From Chitinophagaceae bacterium (GTDB lineage Bacteria; Bacteroidota; Bacteroidia; Chitinophagales; Chitinophagaceae), in contig JAJAYD010000091.1 of assembly GCA_026786345.1 (NCBI GenBank), positions 1-35,429 of the forward strand: a stretch of 35,429 nt of DNA, read 5' to 3'. Positions 7,168 to 15,805 of the stretch are shown in pieces. Each line of letters starts with the position of its first letter. Positions within the stretch are counted from its first letter, which is position 1. The notes beneath the pieces were generated by a model. It searched no databases. It saw only the letters and a list, made by a program, of their open reading frames with translations, and was not told the DNA's origin. A program made the translations under genes and the position numbers.

Positions 7168-8958
7168 TCAGGCATAAATCCGCTCAATTGCACCGCGAAA
7201 TTTTTCCATGATCACTTTACGTTTGAGACTCATTTTTGGTGTCATTTCGCCGCTTTCAATGCTCCATTCGCGGGGCAAAAGCTCAAACTTTTTTATTTGC
7301 TCCACATGGTTAAAATATTTATTGAAACTCTCTACCAGGTCGCGGTACATTGCTAAAACCCTGGGGTTTTGAATAGCCTGTTCGGGGTTGGTATAAGTAA
7401 TTTCGTTCTCCCTCATCCAATCGCGTAACATAGCAAACGATGGAACGATGAGAGCGCCCACAAACTTTTTATCGGCCCCTACTACAACTACCTGCTCAAC
7501 ATACTTGCTTTCTTTTAATTTGTTCTCAATGGGTTGTGGAGCAACATATTTTCCACCACTTGTTTTAAAAAGCTCTTTTTTACGATCAGTTATTTTTAGG
7601 TATTTACCTTCAGACATCATGCCTATATCGCCGGTATGCAACCAGCCGTCAATCAATACTTCATTGGTAAGGTCGGGGCGTTTATAATAGCCTTGCATAA
7701 CGCAAGGGCCGCTCACTAATATTTCTCCATCTTCGGCAAGTTTAACCCGTGTGCCCTCAATAGGCGGGCCCACCGTGCCAAAGCGAATATCGTTGGCAGG
7801 GTGGCGGCGATTAATGCTGATTACCGGACTATTTTCAGTAGGGCCATAACCTTCGTAAACAGGAATTTTAGCCGCATTAAAAATGCGTAGTAATTTTACC
7901 TGGCAGGCCGCTCCACCGCTAATAATAAACGATACATTACCACCCAATGCCTCCCGCCATTTACTAAATACCAGCTTATTGGCAAGGGTAAGTTGCATAT
8001 TGTATAAAAGACCACCACTTTTTACATTGTCATATTTTTCTGCAAGGTCAACTGCCCAAAAAAACAGTTTTCGTTTTATGCCTGTTAGCTCATTGCCTTT
8101 AGCCATAATTTTTTCGAATACTTTTTCCAACAAACGGGGTACGGTTGTAAATCCATCTGGTTTTACTTCCTTCAAATTATCACCAATGGTTTCCAAACTT
8201 TCAGCATAATAAATGCTTATGCCGCTAAAGAGATAAATGTAAGTGGCCGTCTTCTCAAAAATGTGATTAAGAGGTAAAAAGCTGAGCACTTTTGTATTGG
8301 GTGCATCAGGAAAAGGGAAACTCTTTTTTGAAAAGAGTACGTTATTATAAATGTTACTGTGGCTGAGCATTACGCCCTTTGGAGTACCGGTGGTACCCGA
8401 TGTATAAATGATGGTGGCAAGGTGTGATGCCGGAATGGTGGCTTTAATTTCTTCGACTTTGGCTAAAGATTCATCAGTAGCCAATGCTGTAATTTTTGAC
8501 CAGTGGTCTGCGCCTTCTATTTCATCGAAGGTGTAAACGTTTGTAATGGAGGGAACCTTATCGCTTACGCTTTTTACCTTATCGAGCAGGTCTGCATTGC
8601 TTACAAAAATTAATTTAACGGCTGCATCCTGCAAAATAAATTGTAGTTCAATAGGGTTGGTGGTCGGGTAGATTGGCACCAGTATAGCACCGGTTTGTTG
8701 TACGGCCATATCTGTAAAAATCCACTCAGGTCTGTTATTGCTTATAATGGCAATTTTATCAGAGGTTTCAGGGGTAAAATCGTTTCCGCTAATACCCAAT
8801 TGTAATAATCCTGCACTCAGGGCATTTGCTTTTTCCTTTACTTCTTCTGTACTATGTGAAATCCATTGACCATTTACTTTTTCAACAAGCATATCGGGCT
8901 GTGGAAAATTTTTTAGTTGGTATTCGAGGCAGTCAAATAGGCGTTTTTCTGTATCCAT
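7168..8958 (-). CDS. Long-chain acyl-CoA synthetase (AMP-forming)
   Basis: This 596-residue protein belongs to the adenylate-forming superfamily. The ATP-binding P-loop is TIIYTSGTTGTPKGVMLSH (about 182-200), followed by YEGYGPTENSP, the GWLHTGDIG motif with its ribose-binding Asp, and the C-terminal hinge DRKKELFKTSGGKYVAPQPIE region. Length and the GKYVAPQPIE form match the FadD15/ACSL-like long-chain fatty acyl-CoA synthetases common in Bacteroidota. It activates free fatty acids with ATP and CoA for lipid synthesis or beta-oxidation. No membrane helix or signal peptide is seen, so it should be cytosolic or membrane-peripheral. It could supply acyl-CoA to the sphingolipid enzymes encoded 10 kb away, but this is speculation. 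A large intergenic start region is absent: the upstream 2TM gene ends 116 bases before. Confidence 0.93.
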   Translation of the reverse strand: MDTEKRLFDCLEYQLKNFPQPDMLVEKVNGQWISHSTEEVKEKANALSAGLLQLGISGNDFTPETSDKIAIISNNRPEWIFTDMAVQQTGAILVPIYPTTNPIELQFILQDAAVKLIFVSNADLLDKVKSVSDKVPSITNVYTFDEIEGADHWSKITALATDESLAKVEEIKATIPASHLATIIYTSGTTGTPKGVMLSHSNIYNNVLFSKKSFPFPDAPNTKVLSFLPLNHIFEKTATYIYLFSGISIYYAESLETIGDNLKEVKPDGFTTVPRLLEKVFEKIMAKGNELTGIKRKLFFWAVDLAEKYDNVKSGGLLYNMQLTLANKLVFSKWREALGGNVSFIISGGAACQVKLLRIFNAAKIPVYEGYGPTENSPVISINRRHPANDIRFGTVGPPIEGTRVKLAEDGEILVSGPCVMQGYYKRPDLTNEVLIDGWLHTGDIGMMSEGKYLKITDRKKELFKTSGGKYVAPQPIENKLKESKYVEQVVVVGADKKFVGALIVPSFAMLRDWMRENEITYTNPEQAIQNPRVLAMYRDLVESFNKYFNHVEQIKKFELLPREWSIESGEMTPKMSLKRKVIMEKFRGAIERIYA

Positions 8959-9074
8959 GTATTTGTAGCTTGAGCAATCGTTTAATTTTGATTTTTAAGA
9001 AGGTGCCTTACAAAGAATATTTGGGTATAATATCAGGTAGGAAATATAAACTGTTAACCTGACACAAATTAATT

Positions 9075-9353
9075 TTACAGTTGCTGGTTCCTTTTCAGGC
9101 GTTCATATTCCTTTGTAGTCTTGTCTTCATTGTCGCCCTTATATGCATCGTAGTACTGTTTAAGCAAACCAAAGCCCCATCCTAACATAACCCATATTGG
9201 CCACGGAATACCAACCACACCTAAGCGACCCATGGTAAACCACCATATTGCCCACAAAAAGCCATTAATTATTAAGTAAGCATATAAACTATTTCTGAAT
9301 TCAACCCTTTTTCTTGCAATTTTCCACAGTTTTTCATCCTGGTTTTGTAGCAT
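9075..9353 (-). CDS. 2TM-domain small membrane protein
   Basis: This 92-residue protein matches the 2TM domain family: a charged N-terminus with LWKIARKRVEFRNSLYAYLI, two membrane helices (about 24-42 and 45-62) around NGFLWAIWW and WPIWVMLGWGFGL, then KQYYDAYKG and a charged tail with EYERLKR. In Bacteroidota and other bacteria the domain occurs alone or fused to histidine kinases of the LytS type; alone its role is unknown. It starts 26 bases after the stop of the YceI gene on the same strand, so the two probably share a transcript. Confidence 0.85.
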   Translation of the reverse strand: MLQNQDEKLWKIARKRVEFRNSLYAYLIINGFLWAIWWFTMGRLGVVGIPWPIWVMLGWGFGLLKQYYDAYKGDNEDKTTKEYERLKRNQQL

Positions 9354-9379
9354 AAGGTTACGTATTTAAAGGGTTCAAA

Positions 9380-10096
9380 TTAGTTAAATAGAAAGATATA
9401 AAAAATCGTGAAGAGCTGGTAGCAATTAAAACCATTGAATTGCTTACGGGCAACGATGTTCAGCTTTATATTTAAGTCTTTACTAATTAGCCAGTCCTGT
9501 GGATTATTGGCGCCTTTATAATTCATACCCCAAAGAGTTCTGTTAATTATAAAATCGGCTTCCGCTGACAATTGTTTATCGTCCATTTTTATTTTGGCCG
9601 GGAAACGTACGTTTTTTGTTACGCCTTTTAAAGTGAGGTTGCCACTGATGGTATGGGTTGCGCCTTGCAAAATGCTTTTTTCAATATCCGGGTTAAAAAT
9701 CTCCACTTTGCTTAAGGCAAACCGGGCCGTTGGATATTTGGCTACATCAAAAAAGTCGGCGCTTTTTAATTGGGTTTCTATCTTATGTTTTTCTTTAGGT
9801 GGAAGATCTACGTTATTGAGCGATGTAACGTCGATGATAAAATTCCCACTCGAAAGTTTGCGCTCCTTCAGGCCAATTTTTCCATTGACGATTTTTAAGT
9901 TACCCTTATGGCTGCCATTTATTTTTGTGCCCACCCACACAATTTTACTTATTGCCGTATCAACGCTGTAGCCTGGGCCCTCCATAACAACCGACTCCTG
10001 TATGTCGCTGGTAACCGTTTTGTCGGCTTCAGGCGATGGAACACATGAAGTGCCCAGAAGGATGAAGCATACCAAACTGGTTAAAAAAGTTTTCAT
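9380..10096 (-). CDS. YceI-family lipocalin-like lipoprotein
   Basis: The protein has 238 residues from ATG 10096. The signal peptide MKTFLTSLVCFILLGTSC carries a lipobox (LGTSC), so it is probably a lipoprotein. The mature domain shows YceI hallmarks: YSVDTAISKIVWVGTK near the N-terminus, NFIIDVTSLNN, LKSADFFDVAKYPTARF and ISGNLTLKGVTKNVRFP, ending with NRTLWGMNYKG. YceI proteins are small beta-barrels that bind isoprenoid quinones or other lipids in the periplasm. A longer frame from an ATG at 10174 adds 26 residues that push the signal peptide inside, so the internal start is taken. The last 18 residues (hydrophobic, aromatic) extend past the usual end of the fold and look like read-through into non-conserved sequence. 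Confidence 0.88.
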   Translation of the reverse strand: MKTFLTSLVCFILLGTSCVPSPEADKTVTSDIQESVVMEGPGYSVDTAISKIVWVGTKINGSHKGNLKIVNGKIGLKERKLSSGNFIIDVTSLNNVDLPPKEKHKIETQLKSADFFDVAKYPTARFALSKVEIFNPDIEKSILQGATHTISGNLTLKGVTKNVRFPAKIKMDDKQLSAEADFIINRTLWGMNYKGANNPQDWLISKDLNIKLNIVARKQFNGFNCYQLFTIFYIFLFN

Positions 10097-10552
10097 GGAA
10101 AAAAGATTAACGGGTGCATGGTATAAATAGTTAAGGCCAAATACCCACTGCAATTTAAAATTAAGGATTCTCAACTTACTATTTTTAACGGCCAGGTATA
10201 AAAATGGAGGGGTATAAACCTGGTACCCTTATACTTGTAAAGAAGCCGGGTTGGGATTATTACCGCTCAGCTATTCTATAGAAAAATGCTTAGTAAAAGC
10301 ACGCTGTTTGAAGATAATTTATGAAGATGAAAGAATGAGTATTTGTACCCGTTATAAGTTTAAGATTCAATGTAATTTCAAATTGGTTAAAAGTTCTCCC
10401 CGTTTTTTTCTAATATCTGGATAATCTAAAAACATTAATTGTTTTGGTGTTTTGAGATTAAGATTACGCCACCCTTTTGGTGGCGTTTTTTGTATAGTAA
10501 CTTTAAAGATATCAGGGTAAAATATGGTACAAAATGCATCTTTTGAAAGAAA
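10097..10552. other. Intergenic region with a plus-strand terminator and no plus-strand gene
   Basis: The 456 bases between two minus-strand genes hold the strong terminator at 10467-10491, which faces the plus strand. A 25-codon plus-strand frame starting at about 10205 (MEGYKPGTLILVKKPGWDY) is the only protein-like reading seen there, and it is too short to call. A small RNA ending at the terminator is possible. Near 10249-10350 there is no clear secondary structure by eye. Confidence 0.4.
10467..10491 (+). terminator. Rho-independent terminator facing the plus strand
   Basis: A perfect 7-bp stem CGCCACC (10467-10473) and GGTGGCG (10479-10485) closes a CTTTT loop and is followed by six T residues (10486-10491). 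On the minus strand the stem is followed by TAATCT, a poor U-tract, so it works best for plus-strand transcripts. No plus-strand gene is recognised upstream until 6063. Confidence 0.8.
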
Positions 10553-11572
10553 CTAATTGAGATTTTTATACTGCTGGCCTCCTGGAATTTTATATACCCT
10601 GCCTCTTATAAATGAGAGATAGTTATTGTAATCTTCGGGATGATATTTTTGCCAAAGCTGGTAAGCTGCCAGGTTTGAAGCCGGGCCAAACAACCATTGA
10701 TTATAAGCATCAAACAAACCTTCCTGTAACAATTGTCTTTGATGATCGAATAACCTGAAAGGAAATTGGTCGGCATTTTGATCGAACCATTGTAAAATAA
10801 AGCGGGTTCTTATTACGGTAAAGCTTTCGGGAGTAACGCCAAAAGCAGCCTGGCTTTGCTGATCATATAAAACACCTGCAACGGCTTTTAAAAATTCATT
10901 TGGTTTTTTATCGGCATTAACATTGACCCCTGCCAGGGTAAAAAACTTTTTATATTGTTCTAACAGCAGGTTCTTTATTTCGGTACTGCGGGGGGTAAAG
11001 CTTTCAAGATTTAAAAACGTTTCAGCGTACAAAATGCTCCATAAAGTTTCGCCTTGCTGTGCGTGCCACTTTGCAACATGATAATAATTGGTGCTATGGT
11101 TTGCATCAGCTTCAATCCCTTTTTCAAAAAGCTTTATGGCTGCATCCGGTTCCTTTACAGCCAGCATTTCACCATACTCGCTATATAAGATGCCTTCGTT
11201 TGCAAACTTTTTCAAACCGTTTTTATATAGTTTTTCTGCTTCTTTATTATCGGCAATAGCTTTGTAAGCCAAGCCAAGCATTTGGTACGTTTGGGCATCA
11301 GCATCTGGCCTTTTAACCAGCAGGTCGCCAATTTCTATAGCCTTTGCAAAATCTCTTTTCAGATAGCTGGCATAGAGCAGATCTTTTTTTAAGTCTTTAT
11401 TTTCGGGATCAATTGTAATGGCCCTGTTCAACACAAGTATGGCATTATCAAAATCTCCCTTTTTTATAAAATCTCTTGCAGTTTCATGCAAAGCATTTGC
11501 ATTGGCTACCTGCGCAAAAGTGGCTGTTGAATAGCTTAACAGGCATATGAGCAAAATAGAAATAGTTTTCAT
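10553..11572 (-). CDS. Exported tetratricopeptide-repeat protein
   Basis: This 339-residue protein has an N-terminal signal peptide (MKTISILLICLLSYSTATFA, cleavage likely before QV). TPR-type helical repeats fill about residues 28-190: NALHETARDFIKKGDFDNAI, TYQMLGLAYKAIADNKEAEK and EGILYSEYGEMLAVKEPDAA show the usual small and aromatic residue spacing. The C-terminal 130 residues (from about 200) are not repeats and are rich in aromatics (RFILQWFDQNADQFPFRLFD, YHPEDYNNYLSF); I do not recognise a domain there. It is probably a periplasmic scaffold or protein-interaction factor. It starts 47 bases after the DUF1015 gene's stop on the same strand. A function cannot be assigned. Confidence 0.8.
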   Translation of the reverse strand: MKTISILLICLLSYSTATFAQVANANALHETARDFIKKGDFDNAILVLNRAITIDPENKDLKKDLLYASYLKRDFAKAIEIGDLLVKRPDADAQTYQMLGLAYKAIADNKEAEKLYKNGLKKFANEGILYSEYGEMLAVKEPDAAIKLFEKGIEADANHSTNYYHVAKWHAQQGETLWSILYAETFLNLESFTPRSTEIKNLLLEQYKKFFTLAGVNVNADKKPNEFLKAVAGVLYDQQSQAAFGVTPESFTVIRTRFILQWFDQNADQFPFRLFDHQRQLLQEGLFDAYNQWLFGPASNLAAYQLWQKYHPEDYNNYLSFIRGRVYKIPGGQQYKNLN

Positions 11573-11619
11573 TTAGATTTTATCTGATGGAATGATGAAG
11601 CAATATCAAGTTTTGTGCT

Positions 11620-12852
11620 TTACGAGATGAGATGCGTAAGTAGACCGTCTCTTAGCTTAGGTTCGAACCAGGTACTTTTTGGCGGCATTACATTACCGCT
11701 GTCGGCTATGTCAAACAATTGTTGAATACTTACAGGATAGAGAGCAAATGCCACTGCCATATCTTTTTCATTCACTCTTCTGGCCAGTTCGCCCAGGCCT
11801 CTGATGCCACCCACAAAATCAATTCTTGTATTGGTGCGGGGATCATTAATGCCTAGTATTTTATCAATAATGTTGTTTTGTAAAATCGAAACGTCCAATA
11901 TTCCAATGGGATCATTTGTATAAGTTCCTTCTCTGGCTTTAAGGCTGTACCAGTTACTACCCAGGTACATTGTAACGTGATGTAAACCTTCGGGTGTAGC
12001 AGGGTTGGTGCCAATTTGCTCAACAGTAAAATCCTCCTTTATCCTGTCTAAAAATTCTTCTTCCGATAAGCCATTTAAATCTTTTACAAGGCGATTGTAA
12101 TCCATTATGTATAACTGGTTTGCCGGAAAAAGTGTTGTTAGAAAACCATTGGCATTTTCGGAAGCTTTTTTACCCATTGCCCGTCTTACTTTGGCCGCTG
12201 ATGCTGCCCTGTGATGTCCATCTGCTATATAAGTATGTGGTACTTCTTCCTCAAACAATGAGGTTATGTGGCTGATAGTATCACTATCGTTTACTACCCA
12301 CACCGTATGTTGTACATTATCGTCTGCCATAAAACTATAAACAGGGCTTCTGTCTTTTTTCCACAAAGCAATAAGGCTGTCAATGGAACTGTTATTTCTA
12401 TAGGCCAGGAATACATTACCTGTTTGTGCATTTGTTGTGGTAATATGGTTAATTCTATCCTGTTCTTTTTCGGGCCGTGTATGTTCATGTTTTTTTATGA
12501 TGTCATTTTCATAATCATCTACAGAGCTGGTGCAAACAAGTCCTGTCTGGCTACGGCCATTCATTACCAGTTCATAAATATAATAGCAAGGTTTACTTTC
12601 TTTAAAAACCACATTGCGTTGAATGAATGCCTCGAGATTTTGTTTAGCCTTATCATATACTTCTGTGCTATGAATGTTTACATTCTCTGAAAGATCTATC
12701 TCGCTTTTGGTGATATGTAAAAATGAATAAGGGTTACCTTCTGCAGCAATCTTTGCTTCTTTGCTGTTTAAAACATCGTAAGGTTTAGAAGCTACTTTTG
12801 GAGCCAGTTCGGCTGCAGGTCTAAGCGCTTTAAAGGGTGCAATTTTGGCCAT
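11620..12852 (-). CDS. DUF1015-family protein
   Basis: This 410-residue protein is full length for the DUF1015 family. Diagnostic blocks are IAPFKALRPAAELAPKVASKPYDVL near the N-terminus (the PYDVL motif), the ADGHHRAASAAKVRR motif near residue 210, and LAVAF-like MAVAFALYPVS with MPPKSTWFEPKLRDGLL at the C-terminus. The conserved TYIADGHHR segment, with a nucleotide-binding look, is the family's most invariant stretch. In other Bacteroidota I recall DUF1015 genes beside serC and serA, suggesting a role in serine or phosphoserine metabolism, but neither gene is present here. It is soluble with no signal peptide. The gene begins 151 bases after the dnaA stop, behind the dnaA terminator, so it should have its own promoter. 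Confidence 0.88.
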   Translation of the reverse strand: MAKIAPFKALRPAAELAPKVASKPYDVLNSKEAKIAAEGNPYSFLHITKSEIDLSENVNIHSTEVYDKAKQNLEAFIQRNVVFKESKPCYYIYELVMNGRSQTGLVCTSSVDDYENDIIKKHEHTRPEKEQDRINHITTTNAQTGNVFLAYRNNSSIDSLIALWKKDRSPVYSFMADDNVQHTVWVVNDSDTISHITSLFEEEVPHTYIADGHHRAASAAKVRRAMGKKASENANGFLTTLFPANQLYIMDYNRLVKDLNGLSEEEFLDRIKEDFTVEQIGTNPATPEGLHHVTMYLGSNWYSLKAREGTYTNDPIGILDVSILQNNIIDKILGINDPRTNTRIDFVGGIRGLGELARRVNEKDMAVAFALYPVSIQQLFDIADSGNVMPPKSTWFEPKLRDGLLTHLIS

Positions 12853-12956
12853 CTATTTTAAAGTTATGGTGCAAGATAAATTAAGATTTGAGAGTTATAA
12901 TACCGTGCCCGCACATTGGAATTTATTTAATGAAGGTTGGGCAATGCCATATAATA

Positions 12957-12980
12957 CAAAACCCGGCACGAAGCCGGGTT
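12957..12980 (-). terminator. Rho-independent terminator of dnaA
   Basis: Read on the minus strand, an 8-bp stem AACCCGGC and GCCGGGTT (plus coordinates 12973-12980 and 12960-12967) encloses a five-base loop and is followed by TTG TAT. It lies 24 bases past the dnaA stop codon and separates dnaA from the DUF1015 gene. Confidence 0.75.
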
Positions 12981-13003
12981 AGGGTATTTATAAAACTATA
13001 AGT

Positions 13004-14437
13004 TTACATGGCCGCTAACTGAACCTTTTGTTGAAGCTCCATAACGTTCTCTCTAAACAAACTGTCCGTATCCATCAGATCTTTAACCGTTTGGCAACTG
13101 TGTATTACAGTCGTATGATCTCTTCCGCCAAAATGTTCCCCAATAGTTTTTAAGGAGTTTTTAGTAAAGGCTTTTGCAAGAAACATAGTTATCTGCCTTG
13201 CCTGTACAATCTCTCTTTTACGTGTTTTTTGTAACAACTTATCGTAAGGAACGTCAAAAAATTCACACACCATCTTTTGGATGGTCTCTATCGTTATTTC
13301 TTTACTACTTGTTTTTACGAAGTTTCTCAATACTTTTTTTGCTAGTTCCAAATCAATTTCCCGCCTGTTTAGCGAAGATTGTGCCAATAAAGATATTAAA
13401 GCTCCTTCCAATTCTCTAATGTTGCTGTTAATATTGTAGGACACATATTTAACAACTTCTTTTGGCATCTCCAGCCCATCGTTCTTCATCTTCTTTTCCA
13501 ATATCTCAATCCTGGTATCATAATCAGGCATTTGAAGATCGGCACTTAAACCCCAGCGAAACCTGCTTAACAAGCGCTCCTGCAACCCGTCAAGGTCTTT
13601 AGGCGGCTTGTCCGACGATAGCACCAATTGTTTACCTGATTGATGCAAGTGATTGAAGATGGCAAAAAAAGCATCCTGGCTTCTTTCGGCCCGGTTAAAG
13701 AATTGAACATCATCAATTATCAATACATCTATCAGTTGGTAAAAATGAATGAAGTCGTTAATAGCATTGTTGCGGCTATGATCCTGATACTGGTTTATAA
13801 ATTTTTCGGAGCTAACATATAGCACCACTTTGTTGGCATGAAGCTTTTTTACTTCGTTACCAATGGCCTGTGCCAGGTGTGTTTTACCTAAGCCTACACC
13901 ACCGTAAACAACCAGGGGATTGAATGAATTAGCACCTGGTTTTTCAGCAACTGTTTTACCAGCTCTGCGTGCCACACGGTTGCAGTCTCCTTCAATAAAA
14001 CTGTCGAATGTATATATAGGGTTTAACTGGGGATCGATCTGCATTTTTTTGATACCGGGTATAACAAAAGGATTTTTAACCGGGTTGTTTATAACCAGGG
14101 GAAAGTCCATCTCGTTATTGCTGTAGGTTTTTAAGTTGTTGGCAGGTATATCCATGGTAAGCGGTTTGTTGTTATTGTTGCCGCTGTCAACCATTATTCG
14201 GTATTCCAATCTTGCCTCTTTTCCTAATTCTCTTTTTAGCGTTTTTGCTAACAGGTTTACATAATGTTCTTCCAGGTATTCATAAAAAAACTGGCTAGGC
14301 ACTTGTATAAGTAAAACATTACTTTTTAACTCCACAGATTTGATGGGTTCAAACCAGGTTTTGTAATGTTGCCACTCCACAATGTCTTTAATAATCTTTA
14401 AGCAATTATTCCAAACGATGTCAGCAGTTTTGGTCAT
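13004..14437 (-). CDS. dnaA: Chromosomal replication initiator protein DnaA
   Basis: This 477-residue protein has the full DnaA architecture. Domain I (1-80) contains VEWQHYKTWFEPIKSVEL. A variable linker rich in Asn (about 85-135) follows. Domain III has Walker A GGVGLGKTH (179-187), Walker B VLIIDDVQF (about 238-246), and the arginine-rich sensor LQERLLSRFRWGL. Domain IV ends with the DNA-binding signature GGRDHTTVIHSCQTV. It binds ATP and DnaA boxes to open the origin and also regulates its own transcription in many bacteria. The start at 14437 matches the family N-terminus. Upstream are three DnaA-box-like sequences within 50 bases. dnaN is not adjacent, which is normal in many Bacteroidota. 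Confidence 0.98.
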   Translation of the reverse strand: MTKTADIVWNNCLKIIKDIVEWQHYKTWFEPIKSVELKSNVLLIQVPSQFFYEYLEEHYVNLLAKTLKRELGKEARLEYRIMVDSGNNNNKPLTMDIPANNLKTYSNNEMDFPLVINNPVKNPFVIPGIKKMQIDPQLNPIYTFDSFIEGDCNRVARRAGKTVAEKPGANSFNPLVVYGGVGLGKTHLAQAIGNEVKKLHANKVVLYVSSEKFINQYQDHSRNNAINDFIHFYQLIDVLIIDDVQFFNRAERSQDAFFAIFNHLHQSGKQLVLSSDKPPKDLDGLQERLLSRFRWGLSADLQMPDYDTRIEILEKKMKNDGLEMPKEVVKYVSYNINSNIRELEGALISLLAQSSLNRREIDLELAKKVLRNFVKTSSKEITIETIQKMVCEFFDVPYDKLLQKTRKREIVQARQITMFLAKAFTKNSLKTIGEHFGGRDHTTVIHSCQTVKDLMDTDSLFRENVMELQQKVQLAAM

Positions 14438-14483
14438 TTTTATCAGACAATTTATATGTAATCAGTTATAGATGTCAGGTCTG

Positions 14484-14521
14484 TTTTTCACCTTAAATAC
14501 TTCTTCACACTATGTGTAAAA
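14484..14521. promoter_or_regulatory. dnaA: Cluster of DnaA-box-like sites upstream of dnaA
   Basis: Three 9-mers sit within 38 bases, 47-84 bases before the dnaA start. TTTTTCACC at 14484-14492 and TTCTTCACA at 14501-14509 each match TTWTNCACA at eight of nine positions. TGTGTAAAA at 14513-14521 is the exact reverse complement of a consensus box (TTTTACACA). The spacing suggests autoregulation of dnaA or part of an origin; in an AT-rich region chance matches are possible. Confidence 0.4.
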
Positions 14522-15335
14522 AAAAATTTGGGAGGACGGCGAATATCAAACAATAATAGTTAATAAAAAATTTTTTAATCACTTGCATTTTATATTATAA
14601 CAACAGTATGGCGCTTCACGTTTTTTTCTCATTAGTTAAAGAAAAATTCTTGTTCAAATCTTCTGTAATCCAATACCATAAAGGATTTCAGATTTTTATT
14701 CTTTATGCTTGATTATAGGTTTTAACTTTTTTTGCGTCCCAACTTTTTTACTTTTCCTAGCCTTAAGATAAAGATTTCAATTGTTAATAACCTTTATGTA
14801 CCGAACCTGAAGTTTACTCCAAATTTGGGAAAAACATATGATTTTGACTGTTCACTTCCATACATTTTTTCGGCCTTCAAATCTTAGCAATGTAGCTTCA
14901 ATATCCAAATACCTATGCACCGGGTATTTATAAGTCAATCTTTTATTAAAATTCGATCTGTAAAACTTCTTTGTCCTTTATTCAATATCATCAAAAGTTT
15001 GCAGGTATATGGATTACGATTGATAAAAATTTCCACTATTACGTTCAGTTTTGTGGATGTACTGCACACACATTTCAGCCTTTAATCAAAAGCAGGTTCA
15101 ACCCACTATTCAATAGCAAAAATCATAAACTTATGATGCAAGAGCTATTAATAAGTAGCAACACACAAAACTTGGAAGTAGGGTTCACATGAATATCGAT
15201 ACGCTCTCGCTTAATACTTAGTGAAGAGGTGTCTTTTTCCAAACTGCAAAACCAGAGTTTGGTAAAAGCATTATTACTATGGATTAAAAACGGAAGATGA
15301 AAGTACAAATTTATAGTCCCAATACAAGAGGAATG

Positions 15336-15365
15336 TTGTCCTAAAAATTTTTAATGATACTTTTG
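15336..15365 (+). promoter_or_regulatory. Bacteroidota-type promoter (TTG-N19-TAnnTTTG) of the DUF3127 gene
   Basis: TTG at 15336-15338 (-33 element) is followed after exactly 19 bases by TACTTTTG at 15358-15365 (-7 element), matching the primary sigma factor consensus known for Bacteroides and Flavobacterium. The start codon at 15382 follows 16 bases later, so the 5' leader would be only about ten bases. Confidence 0.75.
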
Positions 15366-15381
15366 TCGAAAACAGTTAAAA

Positions 15382-15753
15382 ATGGCCTACGAAATTGTTG
15401 GAAAACTCATCGCTAAATTCGAAATCAATCAGCGTACTGAAACTTTTAAAGTAAGAGAGTTTGTTATAGAAAAATCGGAGGATGTTAATGGCAGACTAAT
15501 AACCAATTATGTAAAATTTCAATGCGTGCAGGATAAAACTGCCATGCCTGATCGTTTTAATATTGGAGACGAAGTAAAGGTATCCTTCAACCTTAAAGGA
15601 ACAAAGTGGGAGAAAGAGGGTAAGGTTAACTATTTTACCAACCTTGATGCCTGGCGCATGGAAAGTGTGAAACTTGGACAAGAGAATACAGTTGCTGAAG
15701 TAAACTATAACGACATACCACCCTCTGATACTGTGGATGACCTTCCATTCTAA
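15382..15753 (+). CDS. DUF3127 protein, OB-fold-like, with SSB-type C-terminal tip
   Basis: This 123-residue protein begins MAYEIVGKLIAKFEINQRTE and contains FKVREFVIE, YVKFQCVQDK and FNIGDEVKVSFNLKGTKWE, the conserved core of DUF3127, a small family mostly from Bacteroidota that I recall as having an OB-fold-like beta-barrel related to single-stranded DNA-binding proteins. The last residues are DTVDDLPF: an acidic stretch ending in DDLPF, almost the same as the DDIPF tip by which SSB recruits repair and replication proteins. This supports binding of single-stranded nucleic acid and docking to SSB partners (inference). A strong promoter lies directly upstream, giving a very short leader, so good expression is likely. 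The following FAD enzyme starts 52 bases after the stop. Confidence 0.85.
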   Translation: MAYEIVGKLIAKFEINQRTETFKVREFVIEKSEDVNGRLITNYVKFQCVQDKTAMPDRFNIGDEVKVSFNLKGTKWEKEGKVNYFTNLDAWRMESVKLGQENTVAEVNYNDIPPSDTVDDLPF

Positions 15754-15805
15754 CTTTTTTTCTTATCGTAACTAAAGCAGTTTTTTAGGATAAACACCTG
15801 ACAAC

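Larger units (their letters stand above)
14438..15381. other. Long AT-rich intergenic region upstream of dnaA
   Basis: 944 bases divide dnaA (minus) from the DUF3127 gene (plus). Left part: DnaA-box-like cluster at 14484-14521 and a very AT-rich run at about 14545-14605. Right part: the promoter at 15336-15365. Short frames at 14971-15192 (plus) and 15123-15308 (minus) show no domain or plausible start context and are not called. The region is a candidate replication-origin or dnaA control region, but the evidence is limited. Confidence 0.45.

Noticed and set aside
9594..9971. 125-codon plus-strand frame opposite the YceI gene
   Set aside because: Antisense shadow of a clear YceI domain, with no family or promoter.
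11655..11675. GGTTCGAACC sequence resembling a tRNA T-loop
   Set aside because: It encodes WFEPK of the DUF1015 protein and no cloverleaf can be formed around it.
12268..12690. 140-codon plus-strand frame inside the DUF1015 gene
   Set aside because: It is exactly antisense to a well-supported gene, has no recognisable domain, and is rich in residues arising from reverse reading (Ile, Phe, Tyr).
14971..15308. 73-codon plus and 61-codon minus frames in the dnaA upstream region
   Set aside because: They overlap each other, have no domain, and show low-complexity composition; likely chance in non-coding DNA.
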